Notes under the pieces: generated by a model
Told to the model about the DNA's origin: nothing
Database searches by the model: none
The model's input: only the letters and a program-made list of their open reading frames with translations
Assembly: GCA_030248215.1 (NCBI GenBank)
Contig: JASANG010001887.1
Span: 96,814-160,813 of the forward strand
Length of the DNA: 64,000 nt
From: Enoplolaimus lenunculus
Lineage: Eukaryota; Nematoda; Enoplea; Enoplida; Thoracostomopsidae
Direction of reading: 5' to 3'
Shown: positions 23,337 to 35,300 of the stretch, piece by piece
Position numbering within the stretch: position 1 is the first letter of the stretch
Layout: every line of letters begins with the position of its first letter
Made by a program: the position numbers and the translations under genes

Positions 23337-26300
23337 CTGAAAATAAATGGAAAAGTAGATTTGATTTGAAATTTACACCCATGTATATATTCAGGCCCGT
23401 TGGTCAGCTCACCTGGCTTGGGGGTTATACATGTTTCAGGGAGAGGTATACAAGGGTTTTTGATGACTTACAAGCAAGGTTGAAAATTTTCTATTGTAGG
23501 CGGCGACAATTCTTCCAAGTTGGCTGAGTCCCCTACCTTTGGGCCCTTTGGCTGCGAGTCAGGCCGCATGTATTGCACGGGCGGACGGTTTCTTTTTCCG
23601 CGGGACTGCAATAGAGTAACCTTATGCTTTGGACAATTTTTTGCGCATCCATAGGCTTACGCCTAGGTTTAGTAATAGCCATATCTCACGCTGAGGCTTA
23701 GGCTTCTTCACCCGGGCCGAATCTTCGTACTATTTAATCAGTTCCCTATAATCCTCCAGTATAGCTGTATATAAATATCTGTAATTTAACGTTTTTGTTT
23801 CTGTTACAAATGAACGTTCCTAATTATTTATAGGTTATATATTGTTGATCTGATATACCGCTTAAGAGGAAAACGACCCGACGAGTCCTATCTAGCAAGG
23901 CCAACTAGCTAGCAAATGTTTATGTATATACAGTTTCCGTTAAAGCGCTCAAGCAAAACACTAAGGATTGCGTTATACTTTTGTTGACGTCCGGCGTCGT
24001 CCGTCACTGTGCGGTATCGTACGCAAATGACTCACGTACGATAACGTATGGTTGACGGATGGACACGGACGTCAAGTATAGCGCAACCCTAACTGGTACT
24101 AAATGGGTATTTAGAGTATTTGTGATGTCCAGGTGTCAACCAAAACATACATTATTTTTAGATGCAATTCTAAGTTAAGCAGTACCATATAGAGACCTTC
24201 ACGAAAATTTTACTGCAGATGCGGTGGGGCTCCAACCCACGATGTACGGATTCCCGGTCCACTGCTTTAACCACTGAGCTACGCAGCCATGCAAATTTTT
24301 CGCTACAATGGCTGTATATACTGCAAGCCTTGAGTTAAACTTAAACAAATTCGGTCAACTAAAAGTTTCCCATTCAACTCAACAAAAGAACCTCGGACCT
24401 CTCGCTCGCGAGTCAAGTGCGCTACCCATTACACCACGCGGCCGATAGTAAACTTAGACAAGTCACATTTTTTGGAATTTAATGTCATTAAAATTCTTGC
24501 AAAGCTATTTCCATTAAGCGGTTGTTAGCGAACGTTTGGGCCTTAAAAAGATATTTTTAATACTGAATAGTTAAACCCATTTTTGAGAACTAAAAATATA
24601 TACGTTCATAATAACCTTAACTTTAATTTTCTGCAACGTCACAGTGTTTTCTCTTTTAAATAGAAGAAATTTATTTGTATATTTGAATATTCGGTTTAAA
24701 CCGATACTGGACGGTAAAACATAAGCAGGTGTAAAATGTAGACTACATTTTACATGCGATGTTAATCTTAGATGGCCACGTCCACTCACACACCCCCGGG
24801 GGGTCGCCGTTACGTTCACATTTTGTTGAAAATTTTAATAATTTCCAAATCTGCTCCGCCCATTTTGAATATTGCACTTTAAAATTGGGTTTAGTTAATA
24901 TTACACCACCTACTGTGATTTTTGCAAGCTTTGAAACGCTTTAGTACGTAAACGTTATTCAAATATTAAGTACAGCAATGTCGGAGCGATCGGTACTGTC
25001 CGTTACGAGAGCAACGGAACCGGAAAATGAACGCTTTTATACAAACACAAACCATTTTTTAAAAGTCTATTATATATTGTGCATATCCGCATACTGCAAT
25101 TTAAACGAGTGTTATTGCGTTTGAAACTACGTTGAATTGCAATCAAAGATGCATAACACAAAGGTTTTCGTGCAATAATTTTAGTACCAAAAGTGTTTAG
25201 TTTAGCGAAAAATGTTAAGCATAGAACAAGCATCAAGCAGCTTCACCCTCAAAATACTGTAGTGACCCGAATAGAAGTCAGGGGTAGTAAGAGTCCGGAA
25301 GTCTATGATTGCTCAGAGTATATATTGCCATATGCAGTAAAGTTTTATCAGTGTCATTCCTAACGTACTAAGGTCATGTGGCCAATGTTACTTTTAGGGT
25401 GTAACAGTAGATTAAGCGTATGCCTAAGCCTAAGCGTTTCAAAAATGTGATCCTAAGCCTAGGCTTAAGCAAAAAAATGTAATTTAAATTCTTAACCTAC
25501 TCTTTTATAGATCCACCAGAAACCTGGACGCCGCTTACAGTAAACATGGGGCAAATATGTCATAAGTCGACTGTAAAACACGGAGTGGGGTGAAACTGTC
25601 CGATACTGAACTGTAAGAGGGGTACCCTCTAGAGAGGCAAATAAACATCCCCCTTTAGTTTTGAGTCGTTCAGTTCTTTACGTTCATGCTGGTATCATTC
25701 ATTGAAAGATGCAGCGGTAAAATAATAATTTTCAAACGGGTAAACACACAGGTATATATTTGCTAAAAAACAAGCGAGCGAAACGAACCAGAAGCGAAAC
25801 GCAATTTTAGTAGTAAATCTAAGCACGAAATATTACTTTCACTGCTTGCAGGGAGCCACAAGCCTGTCCCATGGTTCAACCATTTGAAACGTACAGGTCA
25901 TTCTTAGGGTCGAAAATTCAGGTACACAGTTTCAAGCATTTCGATTTGAACCTTAATCATAATTTCCTGTCTAGAACAATAGTAATGATGCTACTTCCAT
26001 GGTAGACATTGCGTAGACACAACCAACGTTCGCATGTTGTGTTTATAATGTATTGAAATCGGTACTCAAGTCTTCTAAATAAAGCTAATAATTGAATCTA
26101 CTTATTGAACGAATCGCAAGCTTAGAGATTCAGTTCGTATATGCAGGGACGTAGCGATGATTTCATATCGGCACGGTGAGTATGCAACTGGATACATTCT
26201 GTGTAGAATAGAATTAACCCAGACCGCGTTGCGTTTTTTGGGTTTATATACTCCCCTCATTTATGAGGAACAAACGGTTCTGTTTTCATCACTTTACTCC

Positions 26301-29300
26301 TGTAATGAAAATGTAAACAGAGTAACCGCTCCTGTTATATTTCAGCTTTTAATGGTGCAGGCAACATCTACCCCCTCCAAATGGGGGAGGGGTCGAGCAA
26401 AAACACAACGCGTGCCGGCATATTTTGTACCACGCAAAATTCGACCAGTTGCAATTGCTTCCTCTTGTCGAAAAAGTATTAATATACACTCCTGATTAAA
26501 GCAAGAGTGGACAATCGCTGTGTAACAAGAGTGTGCAACTGGACACATTCTGTGTAGATAAGAATGTTTATGTATGCGGCGTCAAACATGGACCCCTTAT
26601 AGTTTAATTTAGGGGTATTCATGTGATAGCGACCCCCTCTAAACAAGATGGAGTCGGTGGAAAACGCAAAACACGGTGGTACATTTTGTACCATACGGGA
26701 CCGCAAGAGTTGTACACTCTTGTCATTATCCACTCTTGCTTGAAATAATCAAAACTCCTAGCAATCCATTGAATTGTGTTCAACTCTTGGTGGGTACGTG
26801 GCCAAACACCCGAGAACAAAAATTGTTTTTTGACCTTTATTAAATCATAAAGATTTTCTAACGTATGTTAATTGTGTTTATTTTCCTGTCTCTTAAGAAA
26901 TTTCTTCACCGGGTATATCACCTATAATACGCACCTTATGTTTAGTTCACACTACGCTGCTTAAAATACCATTAACGTCAAGAATCGGGCCTGTAGCCCA
27001 AGGTGGGGCCAGGAGGGGCTCACCCCCCTAGAAAAATTTTGACCCCTATAAAATTTTCAACCTTGTTTGTATTAAGTCATTGAAACCCCTTGAATGCCCA
27101 TCCTGAAAAATTTTCAGCCCCTCCCTGGCAAGGTGAGCTGGCTACGGGCCTGCCAAGAATGCTGTTATTACAAGGACCATTGCTCTTTAAACGTTAATAC
27201 TCTGACGAATCGAATCGTGCATTTTTATATTTAACTTTCAAATTGAACCATAGACTTAATTAAGTCCAACATTTCAATCTGAATGATAATTAGCGTAGTT
27301 AGATACGTACCGAATCTCATGAAAGTATACGACAATTTGAGTTACATTCAGCGAAAATGTTGCGAAATTCATTTGGTTTCAAATTTTACACTTTTATTTT
27401 GAAACAATGCTAATTGTTTTGTGACAATTTGAATACAACACTAAAGACGATGGTGGAATTTAAAATTGGAATTTTGAGATGGACATAAAAGTTAAAGCCA
27501 AATTAACAGAATAACAGTAATTTTACAGTTGTTAACGTTTTTGTAGACATTTGGACGAGAATTATATACAGAACTCGAAAGCTTTTAATTGTCTCGACTC
27601 ATCAAATTGACTGGTTTTATAATGATTGTTAAAAGTCATAATGTTGGAAGCCCACGATTAGGGGCAGAACGTTTTTCAGTGGCACTGCAATAGAGTAAGC
27701 TTAAGCGTTAGACTGTTTTTTGCTTGGCATAGGCTTAGGCTTAGGCTAAGGAATATGCTCATTTTTACGCTTAGGCGTAGGCTTAGGCTCAGGAATATGC
27801 TTATATACTGATCCGCCCCTGTTGTTTACATTGGCCAAAGTACCGTTGCAACATACACCATTCATGGCTGTTGTACCCTTTCCACATATTTACTTACGCT
27901 TAAGGCTTATAAAAGGGCTCCACATGCCAAAGTGAAACCGTAACCCTGGGCAAAGTATACTATGCCTAAATTTAAGCGTTTGCCTAATTCTTTGCTTAAG
28001 CCTTCGCCTAAACTTTTTACCTTTATGTGCTTGAAAGTGCGCAAGAGCCCAATCCTACACTTTTAGAAAATTTACAGTTAGTACCTGGGCCCGAATTCTC
28101 AAATGCGAATGACATCAAATCTCTAGTTAGTGAAAGGTTTTCAAACTGACTAACCTCTGCAACTACGAATCATAAAATTGGAACAGAATTAGAACAAATT
28201 AAATCTGAAAATTGTACTAAATTTCAAACCTCACCATCTGCTGGTTTCAAAGTTACCTATCACTAACTGGTAATAGGTGCTAGACACATTTGAGAATACG
28301 GGCCCAAATTTTCGATTTTTAAAAATTGATCATTGACGGTTTGAAGCAGACCGATGCTAAATAATGTAAATACCATTAATATTCGTCTGGTGTTAAATTT
28401 TAAAAATAGGTTACATTTGAAAAATTTAACTCGTCGTCGCCTATACCAAGGTGTTCAAATAGGTTAACATGAGGATTAATCTGTCTACCGCACGAAACAA
28501 GTACTCATGACTCAAAAATACGACTCATATTTATGTTGGCTGTCTGATTTAAAGCTAAAAATGTACTAAGCCATATTTAATAACCGGTAGCGCAGGCGTT
28601 AATATATGCACTCTACTCATCATTAATTATAAAACGCGTCTAAAATGCTTAGACACCAGACAATATGCTATTTTTGAACAGTTCCAAAATCTACCACATT
28701 GTAGAGTCTTGTAAAAAGTTTCATCTTCGATTCTTGAAAATATACCGCAAGGCGTTGCGTATTTGGCCGACCCCATGTTTAGATGACGATCGCCATCACA
28801 TGAATACCGTAACAATAAGGGAAACATGTTTGACACCGCATATATAAAGTGCCAGGATTTGTACCCCCTCTAAATAAAGGGTGGGTAGAACAAAAACGCA
28901 ACGCGGGCGGGGTAAATTCTTTTCTACACAAAATGTACCCAGTTGTACACTCTTGCTAAATAGCGTTTGCACACTCTTGCTAAATAGCGATTGCACATTC
29001 TTGCTAAATAGCGATTGCACATTCTTGCTAAATAGCGATTGCACACTCTTGCTAAATAGCGATTGTACACTCTTGCTAAATAGCGATTACACACTCTTGC
29101 TAAATAGCGATTGTACACTCTTGCTAAATAGCGATTACACACTCTTGCTAAATAGCGATTGTACACTCTTGCTAAATAGCGATTGTACACTCTTGCTAAA
29201 TAGCGATTGCACATTCTTGCTGAATAGCGATTGCACACTCTTGCTAAATAGCGATTGCACATTCTTGCTAAATAGCGATTGCACATTCTTGCTAAATAGC

Positions 29301-32300
29301 GATTGCACATTCTTGCTAAATAGCGATTGCACATTCTTGCTAAATAGCGATTGCACATTCTTGCTAAATAGCGATTGCACATTCTTGCTAAATAGCGATT
29401 GCACATTCTTGCTAAATAGCGATTGCACATTCTTGCTAAATAGCGATTGCACATTCTTGCTAAATAGCGATTGCACATTCTTGCTAAATAGCGATTGCAC
29501 ATTCTTGCTAAATAGCGATTGCACATTCTTGCTGAATAGCGCCACTCTTGCTATGCGATTGTACCTCTTGCTAAATAGCGATTACACACTCTTGCAAAAT
29601 ACACTCTTGCTAAATAGCGATTGCACACTCTTGCTAAATAGCGATTGCCTGCACAATCTTGCTAAATAGCGATTGCACATTCTTGCTGAATAGCGATTGC
29701 ACACTCTTGCTAAATAGCGATTGCACATTCTTGCTAAATAGCGATTGCACATTCTTGCTGAATAGCGATTGCACACTCTTGCTAAATAGCGATTGCACAT
29801 TCTTGCTAAATAGCGATTACACACTCTTGCTAAATAGCGATTGTACACTCTTGCTAAATAGCGATTGCACATTCTTGCTAAATAGCGATTGCACATTCTT
29901 GCTAAATAGCGATTGCACACTCTTGCTAAATAGCGATTGCACATTCTTGCTAAATAGCGATTGCACATTCTTGCTAAATAGCGATTGCACATTCTTGCTA
30001 AATAGCGATTGCACATTCTTGCTAAATAGCGATTGCACATTCTTGCTAAATAGCGATTACACACTCTTGCTAAATAGCGATTGCACACTCTTGCTAAATA
30101 GCGATTGCACACTCTTGCTAAATAGCGATTGCACATTCTTGCTAAATAGCGATTGCACATTCTTGCTAAATAGCGATTGCACATTCTTGCTAAATAGCGA
30201 TTGCACACTCTTGCTAAATAGCGATTGCACACTCTTGCTAAATAGCGATTGCACATTCTTGCTAAATAGCGATTGCACATTCTTGCTAAATAGCGATTGC
30301 ACATTCTTGCTAAATAGCGATTGCACATTCTTGCTAAATAGCGATTACACACTCTTGCTAAATAGCGATTACACACTCTTGCTAAATAGCGATTGTACAC
30401 TCTTGCTAAATAGCGATTGCACATTCTTGTTAAATAGCGATTGCACATTCTTGCTAAATAGCGATTGCATTTTTTCTTTGCTAAATAGCGATTCTTGCTA
30501 AATAGCGATTGCACATTCTTGCTAAATAGCGATTGCACATTCTTGCTAAATAGCGATTGCACATTCTTGCTAAATAGCGATTGCACACTCTTGCTAAATA
30601 GCGATTATTGACTCTTGCTTATACGCATTAGTATCAGCTTAATTGTAACAATACTTTTTGTGTAATTTATATACAGGTCAAATATTAAAAAGCAGGTGAA
30701 CTTTCTTTTCCCCTTTTAAAAAATAAGCGACACGTTACATTTGAATAATTAAAAATAAGCATACAAATTCTCAAATAATAATCTTCAGTTCGAGTTTGGT
30801 TAATTATAACCGAAAATTTGGAATGATATTTGACACTCAATGACATGCAGTCTTAATGACAAATTGCTTAAAACGCGTCTACGCCTACAAGTCAACACAA
30901 CTCTATTAGCGTTGTATTGAGCTGTATACAAAACCGAAATATGATATATATTGGAAATCAAACGATTAAACCAGAAATTATAACAATAATTGCCAACTGC
31001 ACAATTCTTATAGTTTAAATAACCGGAAGTATACCAACAAATTAACTTACCATTTGAACAAGGAAAATGAGTATGTGATATATATTGAATTACAACCAAG
31101 TTTATCCCTTTCTCACATGAATATTTTTCATTTCCCCTGAGACCTTCTTTTATGCTAGGATTCAAACTCCAGTGACTGGAGTGGGAGGCGTTTACCATCA
31201 CCACTCAGCTATAGGAGCTTTACGCTCGAACCCGAGGGGGCTCTCACGTCTTGTGGTAATTTAGTACTATGTATACGTGTTGCAATAGTTAAACACGGTG
31301 CGATATACATTACTTAACGTATATACACTGCGCTGAGTTGCCTACAGGCAACTCAATGTGAGAAGGGGTTAATTACTATACTTGCTTACATGCTTAAAAA
31401 ATTGCCTACAAACAAATGATTGGACCAATAAATGATTTTAGGTTCAGTTTTCGGCTTAGGTTTAAGCTTAACCTTACTAGAAAAATAATATTAAACCGTA
31501 ATGAGGCATAAGTATCAAATTCTGTTATTAGCATTCCTAACGTATTACGAATTTTTTTGGACCAATTTCGAAACGAAAATAAACCTAAGATTAAACATTA
31601 AAATGGGAAAAAATTTAGCAACAAAAAACTGACCACTTATATCGGTGTCGAAGTAATTTTCCTGGTCAAACAATACCTAACCAGAAAACAACAACCTAAA
31701 GCATCTGCAGCGCTTACTTTCATATGTTTGCGAAGCGATGACGGATGTGTGTAGGCTTTGTTGCAATTTGGAACCCTACACGAATAAGGCTTATCAGACG
31801 TATGTACATGCGAATGCTTTTTGCGATCCGAACTGTTTGCAAATTTTCGATCACAGCCAGGTTGTTCGCATTTGAACGGTTTTTCACCTGTAAAATACAA
31901 AACAAAATATTTAATAAAATAAAAACTCAAATCAATTTAATTGATATATCCTTGGTTTAAGCTGATAACAGCTAATAATAATAATAATAATAACAATAAT
32001 TTTGTGCGGTTTAATTTTCAAACACTTAAAGATTCTTGGTGAAATACACAGTTCCAATGCACCTCAACGTACTCTCTAAAAGCTTAAACTAACTTGAGTT
32101 AAGCTTAAGCTAATCCAATGGTATTAAACTAACTTTCTAGAATAATTGAACTGACGGGTAGAATTACGCTTAAACTAATTTAAAATCTTAGTATTTTTAG
32201 TTTAAGCTAAACTTAGTGAACTCTTTGATACACATCATTTCTGGATTGCACTTGTTACTTAAACTAAAATAAGTTTACTTAAACTCGTGTTAAACTTAAA

Positions 32301-35300
32301 AAATGTTAATTTCAGTAAAACTTAAAATTCTAGTTTAGTTAGTCTGTCCAGCTATTTGAGTTTTACTTAAACTAATATTCAAGTTTAATTAAGCTGTAAT
32401 TTAAGTTTAAGTTTTTAGAGAGTAGGTTTGTATGCACAATTAAAAATTTCAAATCAAAGTTTAAAATTTGTCCATCATTAATTGCGTAAAGTTTGGATAA
32501 CTACGACAAACGTATATTATTTAGTTCATTTTTAAGGTGGTTATACTGATTTTTAGAAAAAATTTTCAGATCTTGCTCTACATATCTACTTGACTCCAAA
32601 ATCGAAGCGTAACAACGCTTAGGCTAGCAAGTACAGCCAAACTAACCAACATGTATGTGTGTTCTTTGTCCAACAACAAATAAACCGTTCACTAGGGTTT
32701 GGTGTACTGGTTTATTATTACAATTCAATTATTTTTAACCTTTTATTGAGGTAACGGCAGGCCCCCGCCTTCGTAGAGGGCCTAACAATTTTTCAGGAGG
32801 GGCATTCAAATGGTTTCAATGAGTTACAAACAAGGTTGAAAACTTTTTAGGGGGGCCAAAATTTTCCAAGGTGGGGCTGAGACCGCTTGACCACCTTAGC
32901 AACGGACCCGGGTAACGACGGTAAACTACAACTAAAAAATTAAACAGCCGATTTCTGGTGCGTTTTGGCCCACTTGTCGTTTACTAAGCATCATCTAAAC
33001 ACAACCACTTCAAAACTGGAATGCATCAGGCTAAATAAATTGTTTCCGTTGCGATGACACTTTACAACAATCCGGGATGCGCTATACTTCAGCTGTACCG
33101 GAACCTGAAGCACTTCACCGCACGCCGTTATGCGTTGCAAACAGAAATATAAACACAATCTGTTTGATGGCACACGGCGACGCGCGGCAGGTATACCGTA
33201 ATCCTTATTTTTTGGCAATTTAACCCTTTGGCACATGAATATTTTCTGCTTCCCATGACACCTACTTTTATGCTAGGATTCGAACTCGGGTGACTAGAGT
33301 ATGAGGCGTATACCATCACCACTCAGCTATAGGAGCTTGACGCTCGAGCCCGACGGGGCTCTCACGTCTTGTGGAGATTTAGTACTATGTATACATGTTG
33401 GAATTGTTAAACACTGTAAGATATATATTTATTTAACGTATATACACTGCGATGAGTTGCCTATGGGCCACTCAATGTGAGAAGGAGTTAAACCAGAAAT
33501 TGACGGCTTAGGTACAGCCGGTTGCTTATTGCAACATTACAACATTACATACCTGTATGAGTTCGTTTATGTATTTTTAAATTTTCACTTCGTGCGAATA
33601 GTTTGCCGCAATTCGGATACAAACACGGAAACGGTTTTTCGCCTGTGTGAACGCGCATATGATTGACCAGTTTGTATTTCGCTTTGAACGGTTTTCCCTT
33701 ACGGCAACAGTCCTTAAAAAATTAATTTTATTAAAATAATACTGCAACACCCAGAATATATATCGATATGGCTTTTTTCGCGTATTTCGTCTTTTTAATT
33801 GGAAAATTGGCCAATGTATGGTCCAACAGTTGCAATAAGCATATTTCTAAGCGTAAGATTAAACCTAAGAGTAAAAATGAGCTTATACGTAAGCCTAAAC
33901 CTAACCAAAAAAGCTAGTCTAAGGCTTAAGCTTCATATACTGCAGTTCCAGGGAATCAAGTTCCACCCCTGATCTTTACATGGGCAGGAATGTTTTACTG
34001 TATTTGCATACACAATAAATTGCAATGAGTTGACTAAACTAAGTTAGTGGGTTAGTTATTTCTGAGTTAACAACAGACATCATCAACTGTTGATTCTTAC
34101 TCTGAGTTCAGTTGGTTCCGGAATAATTTATTAATTAACTTAGAATGAGTTAAATCAACTCCCAATTCTGAATTAATACCAACTAACAAGATTTTACAGT
34201 GCAGCGAATGGTTTTCAACTGTAGATTAGCAAGGGGGGTCTGACCCCTCTTGAAAAATTTTGGTCGCACTAGAAAACTGTTTGTTCATCTTAATCATGTT
34301 ATTTCAGCCGTATGTATTTAACACATTGCTTAGGGCCCACTAGCGGGTCCAGATGGCTACGGACCTAGAACTAGCGGTATTATCTCAATTTTACGCACTA
34401 TCAAATATACGTACGGGCCCGTAGCCAGGGATGTCAGGGGGTTGTATCCTTCCTAGAACAATGATGCAGTCCCCCTAGAAGAATTTTCCCTAGAAAATTT
34501 TCAACCAAGCTTCTAAGTCATCGATTACCCTTGTATGAACACCCCTAGCCAGGTGAACAGGCAACTGGTGTGTACAGATACATACTGTGAGGCCCAAGCA
34601 TTAAAAATGCTAGCATCACTCAGTCCCTATTGCCGTTACGTAGTATTTACAGCGAACATTATTGTTAATTTTAATCTTAGACACTTCGACGACCAAGCAA
34701 ACTGTAGTGATAAAAGAACCGACAAAACGGCATACGGAGTAGAACGAAAAGACAACTTTGTACATTCTCGTATTTCTCAACTGCCAAACGCCGCAATCCT
34801 TGTGTATTTGATAAATTACAAATAGTTTAATTTGCCCAAAAATTGTATTTCAAAATTTAAAATTTGCAATCATTTCACAAACACCTCTGCAACTGCCTGT
34901 CTAATTTTATCAAACACGAATCGTTTTCAAATTCGTGTGTTTTAGTCTGCGCAATTATTATTGCAGTGAGAATATGCACCGCACTAAGTGCAATTGCGGT
35001 GATTGCAAAAAGAAACCACAATTTTTCAATGCTAATAATTTCTGTAATATAACTTTATTTAAATTGACAGAAAACATTTATCATTTTACATTTTTAAAAT
35101 TACAGGGCAATTGATTGTACCTACACCGAACGCAATCAGTGCTAAAAATAGTTTGATAAACCGGTAATTGTAATATTATCAAAGGTTTGGGTGTTAGTAA
35201 CTAAACGCCCGTGGTTAGCTAACCTTGCTAGAAGGCTAGAAAAATTTTAAGAGGGAAAGAGTTTTAGTTCACTTATGTGTTTCTAATACTTTGACGCGTT

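Noticed and set aside
28881-30586. Open frames of 200-334 codons on both strands
   Set aside because: They are frames through the 24-bp tandem repeat; a period divisible by three keeps them open. The peptides only repeat [16 protein letters not shown] or RYLARMCN.
28944-30620. CRISPR-like regular array
   Set aside because: The units are contiguous with no unique spacers, and the host is an animal.
31637-31717. Continuation of the finger 4-5 frame ([10 protein letters not shown]...) as an alternative Zic C-terminus
   Set aside because: It begins with a GTAAGC donor, and exon 5 continues the conserved post-finger helix. A retained-intron form cannot be excluded but has no support.
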